Positions 27,766 to 37,130 are shown, counted from the stretch's first letter. The stretch: 64,000 bases of DNA from CAWBRT01 sp963814745 (GCA_963814745.1 CAWFEA010000003.1:1-64000), one strand, 5' to 3'. Program-made: numbers and translations. Notes: a model not told the origin generated them from the letters alone.

Positions 27766-28245
27766 ATGTCAAAGGCTGAATCGAAGTTTACCCGGCGCGC
27801 CGCGTTTGCGGTAATTGGCGCCATTTTGATCGCGTGTACATTTGTTTCGCCGCTCAAAGCGGACGATACCGGCGCGGCCGCCATGGTCGCCAAAAATGTC
27901 GAAGCACTTCGCGTCGCCATGGTCGCGGGCGATGAGAAGACGCTGAATGCTCTAACGGACGACCACCTGACCTATGGGCATTCTCACGGAATGGTGCAGG
28001 ACAAGGCCACCTTCGTTAAGTTCCTGCTTGGTCCCAAGGCGCCAGGCAAATTCAAGTGGATTAAGATCTCCGATCAGACCGTCACCATTGTCGGCAAGAA
28101 TGCGCTTGTCCGTCATAATTTTGACTCTGAAAATGAAGAGCCCAGCGGCAAGATCACCAGCGCTCACATCAAGGCGCTTCTGGTGTGGACGAAAGAGAAG
28201 GGCGGCTGGAAGCTGTTGGCCCGGCAGGCTTGTCCGAGGAATTAA
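27766..28245 (+). CDS. Secreted SnoaL-like / DUF4440 protein
   Basis: A 159-residue exported protein of the NTF2-like superfamily. Signal peptide (AVIGAILIACTFVSPLKA), then the DUF4440 pattern: NVEALRVAMVAGDEKTLNALTDDHLTYGHSHGMVQDKATFVKFLL, a beta sheet, and a C-terminal TKEKGGWKLLARQA. Such domains bind small molecules or act as isomerases; the role here is unknown. Good ribosome site (GAGGAG) before ATG 27766. It lies inside the uronate cluster. Confidence 0.78.
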   Translation: MSKAESKFTRRAAFAVIGAILIACTFVSPLKADDTGAAAMVAKNVEALRVAMVAGDEKTLNALTDDHLTYGHSHGMVQDKATFVKFLLGPKAPGKFKWIKISDQTVTIVGKNALVRHNFDSENEEPSGKITSAHIKALLVWTKEKGGWKLLARQACPRN

Positions 28246-28254
28246 CTGCGGTCG

Positions 28255-28308
28255 GAACCAGAAATTCGCTAATGCTGATCCCCCGGGGTCGGCATTAGCC
28301 TCTGGTTC
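28255..28308. repeat. 54-bp imperfect palindrome (terminator-like)
   Basis: GAACCAG (28255-28261) and CTGGTTC (28302-28308) form the outer arms; GCTAATGC (28268-28275) and GCATTAGC (28292-28299) the inner, continued with G-U and C-G pairs to a CCCCGGGG top. The stem is about 15 bp long. There is no T-run after it. It lies between the SnoaL-like gene and the regulator and may end the kduD transcript or bind a protein. Confidence 0.5.
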
Positions 28309-28420
28309 AACCGCCGCACCGATTATCTGCAACCGTTCCCCAAAAGCACGGCGTACCTAACCGTTGAAGCCTGGCAGCGAGCTCGATTCCCGCCAGGCGC
28401 AGCACGAGGATGGAATTAAC

Positions 28421-29239
28421 GTGGCGGCCAACGAGACAAACTCCTCCCTGTATCGAGTGCAGGTTCTCGACCGTGCATTCGCCATCATCGATGCCTTGGC
28501 GGAGACGCGCGAAGAGGCCAGCCTGGCGGAGATTGCCGCCATCGTCAAAATGCATAAGAGCACGGTTCACCGCCTGATGATGAACCTGGAGAGGCATCGG
28601 CTGGTGGACCGGGACCAGGCGGGGCATTACCGGCTGGGGATGAAGCTGTACGATCTCGGCATCCGGGCGTTTTCGCGCTTCGATATACGCCACCGGGCGC
28701 GGCCGCATCTTGAAAAGCTGATGTACGACACGGAGGAGACGGTCCACCTCTGCATTCCCGATGACGGCGAAATGCTCTATGTCGATAAGGTCGAACCGCG
28801 GCGCAGCATTCGCATGTCTTCGACCGTGGGACGGCGCAACGCGATGCACTGCACCGCCGTAGGGAAGGCGGTCCTGGCGGCGCTCCCCGAAGCGGTTGTC
28901 GAACAGATCGTGCAGCAGCGCGGGTTGCGGCGTTTCACGGCTAAGACGCTGACCACGCCCACTGAGCTGAAAGCTGAATTGCGGGAGATCCGCCATCGCG
29001 GGTACGCCCTCGACGACGAGGAAAACGAAGAAGGCGTGCGCTGCGTGGGGGCGATCGTGAGGGACTATTCCGGGCGTCCGGCGGCTGCCATCAGTGTCTC
29101 CGCGCCATCGTTTCGCACCTCAAGAGAGAAGCTTCGGGTGCTGGCGCCGATGGTTTCGGAAGCCGCCCGGGCAGTGTCGCTGGAATGGGGATATCGGCAG
29201 GTCGAGCAGGAACGGGGCGCGGGCAACCCTCCGGGTTAA
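28421..29239 (+). CDS. IclR-family transcriptional regulator
   Basis: A DNA-binding regulator with an N-terminal winged HTH (ASLAEIAAIVKMHKSTVHRLMMNLERHRLV, residues ~30-60) and a C-terminal effector domain (NAMHCTAVGKAVLAALPE, RGYALDDEENEEGVRCVGA). I favour GTG 28421, which has GAGGA upstream; TTG 28364 would add 19 residues. The length (272-291) is normal. In many bacteria KdgR-like IclR proteins repress uronate genes in response to KDG; the setting between kduD and uxaC supports such a role, not proven here. Confidence 0.9.
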   Translation: MAANETNSSLYRVQVLDRAFAIIDALAETREEASLAEIAAIVKMHKSTVHRLMMNLERHRLVDRDQAGHYRLGMKLYDLGIRAFSRFDIRHRARPHLEKLMYDTEETVHLCIPDDGEMLYVDKVEPRRSIRMSSTVGRRNAMHCTAVGKAVLAALPEAVVEQIVQQRGLRRFTAKTLTTPTELKAELREIRHRGYALDDEENEEGVRCVGAIVRDYSGRPAAAISVSAPSFRTSREKLRVLAPMVSEAARAVSLEWGYRQVEQERGAGNPPG

Positions 29240-29273
29240 CGGCCAGCGCCGGGCAAGTTAGTGCGGAGGCATT

Positions 29274-30698
29274 ATGAAAGAGTTCTTAGGCGAAGATTTC
29301 CTTCTCCAATCGGCTGCGGCGCGCAACTTGTACCACGGCTACGCGGAGCATGAACCCATCCTTGATTATCACTGCCACATATCGCCGAAGGACATTGCGG
29401 AAAACCGCCGATTCAATGACCTGTTCGAGATCTGGCTGGAGGGCGATCATTATAAGTGGCGCGCCATGCGCGCCAACGGCGTAGCCGAGCGCCTGTGCAC
29501 GGGCGACGCTCCGCCGTTTGAGAAGCTCATGGCGTGGGCGCGCACTGTCCCCTTTACGCTCCGCAATCCGCTGTATCACTGGACTCACCTGGAACTGAAG
29601 CGATACTTCGAGATCGACCGCCTGGTGAGCGAAACCACCGCCAAGCGAATCTGGGAAGAGGCCAACGCCCGGCTCGCCACCGACGATCTCCGCGTGCATG
29701 GCATCCTCAAGAAGTTCAACGTGAAGGCGGTTTGCACGACCGACGACCCGACCGACGATCTCAGCTACCACCGGCAGATTGCCGCCTCCGGACTGCCTGT
29801 CCGCGTGTTTCCCGCTTTCCGACCGGACAAGGCGCTTAACGTTCATCTTCCCGAGCAATTCAATGCCTGGGTTGCCAAGTTGGCCGAAGCAAGCAACATC
29901 GATATCGGCAGCTTCAAGGCTTTTCTCGATGGCATCGGGCAGCGCCACCAGTTCTTTCACCAGATGGGCGCGCGGCTCTCCGATCACGGCCTGGAGCGCT
30001 GCTACGCGGATCTCTGCCCGGAGACGGCAGCCGCGGCGATCTTCGACCGGGCTCGCTCCGGCAAGCCGGCCAGTGCCGAAGAACGGTCCCAATTTGCTTC
30101 CTACATGATGTTGCATTTCGGTCATCTCGACGCCGCCGCCGGATGGACGAAGCAGTTGCATCTGGGGGCTCGCCGCAACAATAACCTCCGCATGTTCAAG
30201 GCGCTCGGCAGCGACACCGGCTTCGACTCCGTTGGCGATTGGCCGCAGGTGGAGGCGCTCGGCGCGTACCTTGGCCGTCTCGCGGCGGATGGCGCACTGC
30301 CGAAGATCATCGTCTACAGCGTGAATCCCACGGACAACTATGCGTTCGCCACCATGGTCGGCAACTTCGCGGAGAACTCCGCTCCCGGGAAAATGCAGTT
30401 CGGCAGCGGCTGGTGGTACCTCGATCAAAAAGAGGGCATCGAGTGGCAGTTGAACACACTCTCGAATGTGGGCCTGCTGTCGCGCTTTGTCGGCATGATT
30501 ACCGACTCGCGCTCCTTCATGTCTTTCCCGCGCCATGAGTACTTCCGTCGCATGCTGTGCAATCTGCTGGGGCGAGATCTCGAGAATGGCGAGTTGCCCG
30601 ATGATGTCGAGTTGATCGGAAATATGATCCGCAATATCTGCTTTAACAATGCCAGAGAGTTTTTCGCCCTGGAGATGACAGCCGCGGCCGGGCGCTAG
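29274..30698 (+). CDS. uxaC: Glucuronate (uronate) isomerase
   Basis: UxaC turns D-glucuronate into D-fructuronate and D-galacturonate into D-tagaturonate in the cytoplasm. The 474-residue protein is full length: the N-terminal metal motif DYHCHISPKDIAENRRF, VKAVCTTDDPTDDLSYH, and RHEYFRRMLCNLLGRDLENGELP near the end. ATG 29274 follows GGAGGC. It is 34 bp after the regulator gene, so both are probably one transcript. The next step, tagaturonate reduction, is encoded by uxaB 0.7 kb further on. Confidence 0.95.
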   Translation: MKEFLGEDFLLQSAAARNLYHGYAEHEPILDYHCHISPKDIAENRRFNDLFEIWLEGDHYKWRAMRANGVAERLCTGDAPPFEKLMAWARTVPFTLRNPLYHWTHLELKRYFEIDRLVSETTAKRIWEEANARLATDDLRVHGILKKFNVKAVCTTDDPTDDLSYHRQIAASGLPVRVFPAFRPDKALNVHLPEQFNAWVAKLAEASNIDIGSFKAFLDGIGQRHQFFHQMGARLSDHGLERCYADLCPETAAAAIFDRARSGKPASAEERSQFASYMMLHFGHLDAAAGWTKQLHLGARRNNNLRMFKALGSDTGFDSVGDWPQVEALGAYLGRLAADGALPKIIVYSVNPTDNYAFATMVGNFAENSAPGKMQFGSGWWYLDQKEGIEWQLNTLSNVGLLSRFVGMITDSRSFMSFPRHEYFRRMLCNLLGRDLENGELPDDVELIGNMIRNICFNNAREFFALEMTAAAGR

Positions 30699-30716
30699 CG
30701 GGCGCCCGCCGCGTGG

Positions 30717-31208
30717 TCACTTCAACGGCAGTTCCATGTAGCTCGTTCCCGGTTGCGGATTGTGGTAGTAGGGCGGAATCTCGTGAAAGCCGAGTGCCAG
30801 GTACAAGCGGCCGGCGGCCATCATCTGCGCCGGAATCGTGTCCAGGCGCATGCGGGCGTAGCCAATCGCTTTGGCCTCGACGATGAGGCGCTCCGCTAGT
30901 TGCCGGCCTATGCCTTGGCCTTTGTATTCGGGCCGCACGTACAGGCGCTTCATCTCGCACGCCTGCTGATCGAGAGGACGCAGCGCGCCGCAGCCCACCA
31001 CCGCGCCATCGGCAAACGCCAGCAGCAAGCGGCCGCGCGGAAGAGCGTACTTGCCCGGCAGGGTGGCTAGCTCTTCCTCAAAATTCTGGAAGCACAAGGG
31101 AAAGTTCAAGGAAGCGCCATACTGCTGAAACAGCTCACGTGCCGCCGCGATGTCGTTCGGCGCCTCGGCAATTCGAATGGCGATTTGCGCGCAATCTTTC
31201 ATAGGCAT
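30717..31208 (-). CDS. GNAT-family N-acetyltransferase
   Basis: A 163-residue GNAT enzyme. The acetyl-CoA-binding motif is RPEYKGQGIGRQLAERLI, followed by GYARMRLDTIPAQM and YLALGFHEIPPYYHNPQPG, which is typical for the fold. The acceptor is unknown. It lies on the opposite strand inside the uronate cluster, between uxaC and uxaB, with convergent and divergent neighbours, and need not belong to the pathway. Confidence 0.88.
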   Translation of the reverse strand: MPMKDCAQIAIRIAEAPNDIAAARELFQQYGASLNFPLCFQNFEEELATLPGKYALPRGRLLLAFADGAVVGCGALRPLDQQACEMKRLYVRPEYKGQGIGRQLAERLIVEAKAIGYARMRLDTIPAQMMAAGRLYLALGFHEIPPYYHNPQPGTSYMELPLK

Positions 31209-31389
31209 GAAACCCCTGACCGGCGGAGTACGAACCGTGCACCGCGATTATTATCTTCCTTGATTTCTTGAAAAGCTACGCCCAGGGGATAAATCAGCCT
31301 GGGAACCGCTCTAGCCCGTCGCTGACGAAACAGCTACCATGGACACGCGCGTAATTTTCTGATCGGAATGAAGGATGGAGATAGCTCTC

Positions 31390-32937
31390 ATGACTACATC
31401 ATCGGCCATGCTGCCCCGCCTGAACGCCGAGTACCTGAAGCGCAACCCGACGCTGGCGGACGGCGCTTCCGGGCTCGCTTTGCGTGAGAAGGTTTTGCAG
31501 TTCGGCGAAGGTGGATTTCTCCGCGGCTTTGTCGATTGGATGATCGACGGCATGAACAAGAAGGGCTTGTTCGCCGGCTCGGTGGTGGTCGTTCAACCCA
31601 TCGCCCAGGGCATGGTCGCCAAGCTCAATGAGCAAAACTGCGTTTACACCCACATGATACGCGGGGTCGAGAGCGGCAAGGTGGTGGAACGCAAAGACGT
31701 AATCACCTCGATCAGCCGCGGCATCAACCCGTATACGGATTTCGCGCAATTGCTGAAGTGTGCTCACAATCCCGACCTGCGCTTTATCGTCTCCAACACC
31801 ACCGAAGCCGGGATCGCCTATTCCGCCCAGGACAAAATCAGCGACACGCCTCCCGCGTCCTATCCAGCCAAGCTCACGCTCTTGCTGCTGGAGCGATTCA
31901 AGGCTTTCGGCGGCGACCCCGCCAAAGGGTTCGTTCTGCTGCCTTGCGAGCTGATCGACAACAACGGAGACAGCCTCAAGAAGACGGTTCTGCAGACTGC
32001 CCGCAATTGGAATCTCGACCCTGAGTTCGTCGCTTGGGTGGAAAAGGACAACGTCTTTGCCAACACCCTGGTGGATCGCATCAACACCGGCTATCCCTCC
32101 GATGAAGCCGAGGCTCTGCAGCAGGCCTGCGGATATCGCGACGAACTCTTCAATACCTCCGAGGTCTTCCATCTATGGGTCATCGAGTGCCCGGCATTCG
32201 TGGAAAGCGAGCTGCCACTCGGCCAGGCCGGCTTCAATGTCATCTTTGCCGAGAGCGTGAAGCCCTACCGCGACCGCAAGGTCCGCATTCTCAACGGAGC
32301 CCACACCAGCACGGTTCTGGCCGCCTATCTCGCCGGCAAGGATTTTGTCATCGAGTGCATGCAGGACGCGATCATCAGCGGATTTATGAAGCAGGCGATG
32401 CACGAGGAAATTATCCCTACCCTCAGCTTGCCCAAGCCGGAATTGGAGGCCTTTGCCGCGGCCGTCGTTGAACGCTTCAGCAATCCTTTCATCAAGCACC
32501 CATTGCTGAGCATCTCGCTCAACTCGGTTTCGAAATTCAAAGCCCGTATCCTGCCTTCCATCGAGCAGTACGTCGTCGCCGAGGGCCGTGTGCCCGCCCG
32601 CCTCGCGTTCTCCCTGGCGGCCCTCATTGCCTTCTATCGCGGAACGGAAATCAGAGACGACGCTCTGCTTGGCCTGCGCAATGGCAAGGAGTATGCGATC
32701 AAAGACGATCGGCCAATTCTCGAAACCTTCGCCGGACTTTGGCGTCGCTTCGACGGCTCGGCGGCGGGCGTGGCTGAACTGGTCGGCGACGTTTTCGGCA
32801 AGCAAGTGTGGTGGGGCAAGGATCTTCGCACCATTCCCGGACTGGAGGCGACCGTTACTCGCGACTTGGGCTGCATTCTCGAGAAAGGCATGAAAGCTGC
32901 TTTGGAACAGCTCACGGCGGCCGACCGGCGCCGCTGA
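31390..32937 (+). CDS. uxaB: Tagaturonate reductase (altronate oxidoreductase)
   Basis: A long-chain polyol dehydrogenase (mannitol dehydrogenase family) of about 515 residues that reduces tagaturonate to altronate with NADH. The N-terminal Rossmann part has LQFGEGGFLRGFVDWMID; the family's KVRILNGAHTS and later NPFIKHPLLSISLNSVSKFKARILP with the catalytic Lys region are present. ATG 31390 has GGAG nine bases upstream; ATG 31375 is an alternative. With UxaC it forms a galacturonate route; the next enzyme, altronate dehydratase, is not in the window. Confidence 0.92.
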   Translation: MTTSSAMLPRLNAEYLKRNPTLADGASGLALREKVLQFGEGGFLRGFVDWMIDGMNKKGLFAGSVVVVQPIAQGMVAKLNEQNCVYTHMIRGVESGKVVERKDVITSISRGINPYTDFAQLLKCAHNPDLRFIVSNTTEAGIAYSAQDKISDTPPASYPAKLTLLLLERFKAFGGDPAKGFVLLPCELIDNNGDSLKKTVLQTARNWNLDPEFVAWVEKDNVFANTLVDRINTGYPSDEAEALQQACGYRDELFNTSEVFHLWVIECPAFVESELPLGQAGFNVIFAESVKPYRDRKVRILNGAHTSTVLAAYLAGKDFVIECMQDAIISGFMKQAMHEEIIPTLSLPKPELEAFAAAVVERFSNPFIKHPLLSISLNSVSKFKARILPSIEQYVVAEGRVPARLAFSLAALIAFYRGTEIRDDALLGLRNGKEYAIKDDRPILETFAGLWRRFDGSAAGVAELVGDVFGKQVWWGKDLRTIPGLEATVTRDLGCILEKGMKAALEQLTAADRRR

Positions 32938-32995
32938 TGCGGCGGCGACCTGCCCGGCGAGAGCGGCTGGGAGATGGGCGAGACCGGACCGGTAG

Positions 32996-33881
32996 TCAGT
33001 CTTGCGCGAGCGCAGGGTCGCTGCGGCGTCGGCTGAGATAAGCTCCGAGCAATAGCAAGCCCAGCGCCGCCGCTTGCGTCCAGTGAGGCCGCGCCCGGCC
33101 GAACATAAGCAGCAATACGGTTGAGAGCAAAGGCGTCGCAAAGCTTGCCATCCCGAGCACGACGATGTCACCGTGCTTGGTGCCCCTGTCCCAACACCAG
33201 AATGCCAAGCCAACCGGGCCGGTAGCCATGCCGAGGATTGCCGCCCATTGGCCCGGCGTCGGCGTCACCCAGGTCTCGACTGCCATGTGTATGAGCGCGC
33301 CGAGCACGCCGACCGCCAGGGCAGGAGCCTGCCATGGCACTGCTGGAAACTGAGCCGTAACGGCGGTTCAAGACCGAATATGCCGACCAGGTGAACGCCG
33401 CGCCCAAGGCAGCAAGATAACCGGCGATGTACTGCGGTTGCATCGCCAAGGAGTGTCCGCGGCTAACCACCAGAACCGCTCCCGCCAGACCCAGCAAAGT
33501 GCCAACCCACTGCCGGGCATAGACGCGCACTCCCGGCAGCAGTCCGGCGAAAACGACAATCAAAAGCGGCCAGAGATAGTTGACCAGGTTGACCTCGACC
33601 GCCGGAGCGCGGGCGAAGGCAATGAAATAGAGCGAGTGATATCCCGCCAGCGCGGCGATAGTGAGGACCGCGGCACCGGGAGGTTGGCGCAGGGCTGCGA
33701 TCCCGGCGCCCCCGGGGCGCAGCAGCCAGGCGCAACCCATTCCTCCGGCCAGGCCGAAAGTGAGTGCCAGCAACTGGAAGGTTGGGATACCGCCCGCGGC
33801 CGTAGTCAACACGGCCAACGTGGCCCACAGGCCAATCGCCAAAAAACCGAACAGGGTTGCGCGTCGTGAACGGCTGTCCAT
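32996..33881 (-). CDS. EamA-family exporter, YddG-like (frameshift at 33347-33349)
   Basis: A ten-helix drug/metabolite transporter. The N-terminal part (LFGFLAIGLWATLAVLT, VEVNLVNYLWPLLIVVFAGLLPG) resembles YddG, an aromatic amino acid exporter. The frame breaks after LNRRYGSV; removing one A from AAA at 33347-33349 gives RRYGSVPAVPWQAPALAVGVLG and continues to the stop at 32996 through GMASFATPLLSTVLLLMFGRARP. I start at ATG 33881 (MDSRSRRATLF). The substrate is unproven. The frameshift is of the same type as in other genes of this window. Confidence 0.82.
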
Positions 33882-33968
33882 TAAGATCGCGGGGCGGACC
33901 AACCCCTTGCCGTTGAAGCAGCCAGGATAACTGCCGCCGACGAGCTGGCCATCCTACCCTATGGCTCG

Positions 33969-34396
33969 CTATACGACCGGCGCAGGTTCGGCTTCGGGTT
34001 TCTTCGCGACCGGCGCTTTGCTGACTGCGGCCTTCTTCGCGACCGGCGCTTTCTTAACCGCAGCTTTCTTCCGCACGGCCCATCTTGCCTTCTGCGCCAG
34101 GGCAATCTTCTTCCTGGCGACTGCACTCATTTGGCGTCGGGCGGGTGATTTTTTCGCGGCGGGCTTGGCCGCTGCCTTGCGCCTCGCTGCCCAGCGTGCC
34201 TTCATTAAGGCCGACAGGCGCCTGCGCCCGGCCGGGTCAAACCACGCTTAGCTGGCGGCTTCGCGGCGGCCGTGGCGGCAGGACGTGCACGGGGAGCGGA
34301 AGCTTCTGTGCTATCGAGTGCCTCGAGCGCGGCGATGGCCCGGGCAATGCGGGTACGTTCTCCTACAAGGTCAGCAAGAATCTTGCGAATTTCCAT
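33969..34396 (-). CDS. Lys/Ala-rich coiled-coil DNA-binding-like protein (frameshift at 34239-34243)
   Basis: The start at 34396 (MEIRKILADLVGERTRIARAI) has AGGAG upstream. An N-terminal coiled coil is followed by an Ala/Pro/Lys linker; one missing base near 34239-34243 joins this to GFDPAGRRRLSALMKARWAARRK and a histone H1-like tail of AKKAPVAKK repeats. Two copies of a 'basic, IA/LSA..., KARW' motif are visible (RRRLSALMKARW and ARKKIALAQKARW). Probably a nucleoid-associated or DNA-binding protein; the function is not known. Related features occur in the transposon cargo at 54.9-55.9 kb. Confidence 0.6.
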
Positions 34397-34579
34397 GTAT
34401 TCTCCTTGCGCGGCGATAGTAACAATAAGCAGCCAATCGAGCAAATAGCAGGGAAGTGCCCGATGGCTCTATTTTTCTTCAGTCATCACTTTGCGCGCCT
34501 GCGGCTATGCTCTCACGGACGCGCCGGTGGTGGTAGCTTGCATCGGGTAGTCGAGGTCAACCGCCCGGCCCGGCGACTA

Positions 34580-35518
34580 CTAAAAACCGACCTTTTCCCG
34601 TCCTTTCAGCGCCAGCATCTTGCGAGCATCGTCCGGGGTTGCCAGCTCGCGTCCGAGTCCCTCGATAATCTGCCGCGCATGAGACACCTGCTCGGCGCTG
34701 CTTTGGGCCAGCTTCCCGGCGCCAATCCACAGGCTATCCTCGAGTCCCACCCTGACGCTTGCACCCATGGCGGCGGCCATCGCGGCGATGGGCAACTGAC
34801 TGCGTCCGGCACCCAGAACCGACCACCGATAGTCGTTGCCGAACAGCCGATCGGCGGTGCGCTTCATGTGCAAAACGTCTTCGGGATGAGTTCCGATGCC
34901 GCCCATAATGCCGAAGACCGACTGGATAAAAAACGGCGGCTTCACCGCCCCGCGATTGACGAAATAGGACAGATTGTATAGATGTCCAATGTCATAGCAC
35001 TCGAACTCGAAGCGGGTTTCGTTATCGGCGCACGCCTGCAGGGCAAAGTCGATGTCCTTGAAGGTGTTTCGGAAGATCAAGTCCTTGGTGCCTTCCAGGT
35101 ATTCCGGTTCCCACGCGTGCTTGAATTCCTTGAAGCGATTGAGCATGGGGAAGAGTCCGAAGTTAATCGACCCCATGTTGAGCGAAGCCAGTTCCGGCTT
35201 CAGCTTCATGGCTGGTCCGATGCGCTCCTCGATCCGCATGGTCGGCGCGCCGCCACTCGTCAGGTTGATGACTACGTCCACCTCGTTCTTGATCTTGCGG
35301 ACAAAGGGCACAAAGGCATCGGGATTTTGCGTGGGCTTGCCTGTCTGCGGATCGCGAGCGTGCAGATGAACGATGGCCGCCCCGGCACGGGCCGCCGCAA
35401 TGGCGGACTCGGCGATCTCCTCCGCTGTGACCGGGAGGTATGGAGACATGGACGGCGTGTGGATGGCGCCGGTAATGGCACAACTGATAATGGCTCGGTC
35501 GCTGCTCTTGGAAGACAT
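34580..35518 (-). CDS. Beta-keto acid cleavage enzyme (BKACE family)
   Basis: A 312-residue zinc enzyme that condenses acetyl-CoA with a beta-keto acid and splits off acetoacetate (first known as 3-keto-5-aminohexanoate cleavage enzyme). The metal ligands are seen in AAIVHLHARD (His ~51 and ~53), and the C-terminal GASVRVGLEDSLWIG carries the conserved Glu. Ribosome site GGAGGTGAT before ATG 35518. Many BKACEs accept other acids, so the substrate is open. No lysine-fermentation genes are nearby; the setting beside sugar-acid genes is suggestive only. Confidence 0.9.
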   Translation of the reverse strand: MSSKSSDRAIISCAITGAIHTPSMSPYLPVTAEEIAESAIAAARAGAAIVHLHARDPQTGKPTQNPDAFVPFVRKIKNEVDVVINLTSGGAPTMRIEERIGPAMKLKPELASLNMGSINFGLFPMLNRFKEFKHAWEPEYLEGTKDLIFRNTFKDIDFALQACADNETRFEFECYDIGHLYNLSYFVNRGAVKPPFFIQSVFGIMGGIGTHPEDVLHMKRTADRLFGNDYRWSVLGAGRSQLPIAAMAAAMGASVRVGLEDSLWIGAGKLAQSSAEQVSHARQIIEGLGRELATPDDARKMLALKGREKVGF

Positions 35519-35798
35519 GGGATCACCTCCTTTGGTTTGCCCGAGTAACTGCTTCGCGCCGAAGGCTTGCCGCTGGCGCGATACTCATCGTGCAAAGATC
35601 GCTTACCTGCGAAGTCCGCATTTTCGTGGAATTACTTCGTTCTGTCAATCCTATCGATAATTCCAACCGGCTGGCGGGGAAGCTACTGGGAAGACTCGAT
35701 GGCAACCCACTGCTGCTTCGTTCTGTCGAAAGGGTTGCCGGGGTGGAAACTCCATCCACCCCGTTTCTCGCTGTTAGACCTGAATGGCTCTCAGCTGG

Positions 35799-36437
35799 TT
35801 AAAAGGCGATCGTGACCGCAATCCCGACGCCGGGGTGCGCGCGATCATACAGGTAGTAGCCGTCGCCGGCGTAATCGATATATACGTCATCGGACGCATA
35901 CCATGTCGGAGCCCACGTTTCCGGCCACGGATCGACGAACGTTACCCAATAGCCGTCGTACTGGAAGCGCGGATACCCGCCGACAAAGACCATCGGCAGC
36001 CGGCTGATGCGGAAGAAGTGGGTGCCCCCGAAGTAGAGCTTGAAACGGGCTTCAGGAACCCGGTAGCCGGTATAGCCGCCGCGCTGACCCCAGGTGCGGT
36101 GTTCTGTGTTCCACGAGCGGGCGCGAGACTGGACGAAACCGCTGCGCACCTGCCCTGCGTGCTGGGGGACGCCGCTGGGGTGGACGCCACCGTAGGTGGG
36201 CTCCGTGGACCGGACTCCGCCGTGATACGTTCCGCCCGAGCTGGGTTGCGGACGTGCCGCCGGCTTGTGAGCCGGCTGCGCATGCGGCGACGGTGCGGGC
36301 TTCTCCGGCTTACGTTGCTCCTGCTGTGGCTTGCCTTGCTCTTTTCCTGGTTGGTCGTGTTGTTGCGCGTAGGCGGGAGCAATGGTTCCGAGCAGCAACA
36401 GCAAGGCCCCGGCGCTAATCGCTGATTTCATCGGCAT
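35799..36437 (-). CDS. Secreted Pro/Gln-rich protein with aromatic-rich C-terminal domain
   Basis: A 212-residue exported protein. The signal peptide (AGALLLLLGTIAPAYA) is followed by a low-complexity region rich in Q, P, K and H, a Gly-rich stretch, and a compact C-terminal domain full of Tyr, Trp and Phe (KLYFGGTHFFRISRLPM, GGYPRFQYDGYWVTFVDPWPE, VYIDYAGDGYYLYDR). This C-terminal pattern recurs in acidobacterial secreted proteins. It may bind the cell surface or be structural. No enzymatic motif. Confidence 0.7.
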   Translation of the reverse strand: MPMKSAISAGALLLLLGTIAPAYAQQHDQPGKEQGKPQQEQRKPEKPAPSPHAQPAHKPAARPQPSSGGTYHGGVRSTEPTYGGVHPSGVPQHAGQVRSGFVQSRARSWNTEHRTWGQRGGYTGYRVPEARFKLYFGGTHFFRISRLPMVFVGGYPRFQYDGYWVTFVDPWPETWAPTWYASDDVYIDYAGDGYYLYDRAHPGVGIAVTIAF

Positions 36438-36813
36438 ACGTTCTCCTTCTTAAGATCTGGCTGATGTCTTGGTTTTGGAACCGGACAGGAGGCATTGACC
36501 TCGGTGAGTCCGATTCCGGCCGCGGATTCCCCGGCCTTTAGAATACGCCATCCAGGACGCCTCCTTGGAAGCCGCCGACAACTTTTATGGCTCTGGCGTG
36601 CAGTGGAGAGATGATAATCGCCGGCCGGAATGCCGCCGGCTCTGCCATCAAGCGCTGCCCGGTCCGCCAGGCATGCGGTTTCCGGGCACCAGGCACCAAA
36701 AAATACACGCCGGACCTTGAAAAACAGCGTAAAGTCCTGTTGCAGCATTCGCCATCTCGTGCGAATGTAACTAGTGAGCATTATTCCCTGGGCTATCAAA
36801 GGAGGATGTTTCA
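36438..36813. other. Intergenic region upstream of the HU gene
   Basis: No gene is recognised in these 376 bases. A perfect inverted repeat, CATTCGC (36746-36752) and GCGAATG (36761-36767) around an 8-base loop, lies 47 bp before the HU start and could be an operator or a 5'-UTR stem. The HU ribosome site is AGGAGG at about 36801-36806. Confidence 0.4.
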
Positions 36814-37107
36814 ATGGCAACGATGACAAAGACGCAGTTGGTTAAGTTAATGGCCGGCAAGCTCGAACTCACCAACAAACAGGCTGCGACCTTCCTGGAG
36901 ACTCTTTCCGACGTCGCGGTTGCGGAGGCGAAAAAGAATGGGGTATTTGTGTTCCCTGGACTGGGCCGCCTGAAGAAGGTGCAGCGCAAGGCTCGCATGG
37001 GCCGCAATCCGCAGACCGGCGAAGCGATCAAAATCAAGGCCAAGACCGTGGCAAAGTTTTATGTGGCGAAGTCGGTCAAGGACGCCATCGCGCCGCCGAA
37101 GAAGTAG
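36814..37107 (+). CDS. HU-family DNA-binding protein
   Basis: A 97-residue histone-like dimeric protein that bends and compacts DNA. The sequence follows the HU/IHF fold: MTKTQLVKLMAGKLELTNKQAATFLETL, then FVFPGLGRLKKVQRKARMGRNPQTGEAIKIKAKTVAKFYVAKSVKDA. The DNA-intercalating RNPQTG motif is present. A strong ribosome site AGGAGG and a rho-independent terminator (37131-37157) suggest a highly expressed single gene. hupA/hupB/ihf type cannot be assigned. Confidence 0.95.
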   Translation: MATMTKTQLVKLMAGKLELTNKQAATFLETLSDVAVAEAKKNGVFVFPGLGRLKKVQRKARMGRNPQTGEAIKIKAKTVAKFYVAKSVKDAIAPPKK

Positions 37108-37130
37108 TCGGCAACAGGCAGTCGTACAAG

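Noticed and set aside
34085..34981. 298-residue plus-strand frame between the coiled-coil and BKACE genes
   Set aside because: It is antisense to both genes and has no family features.
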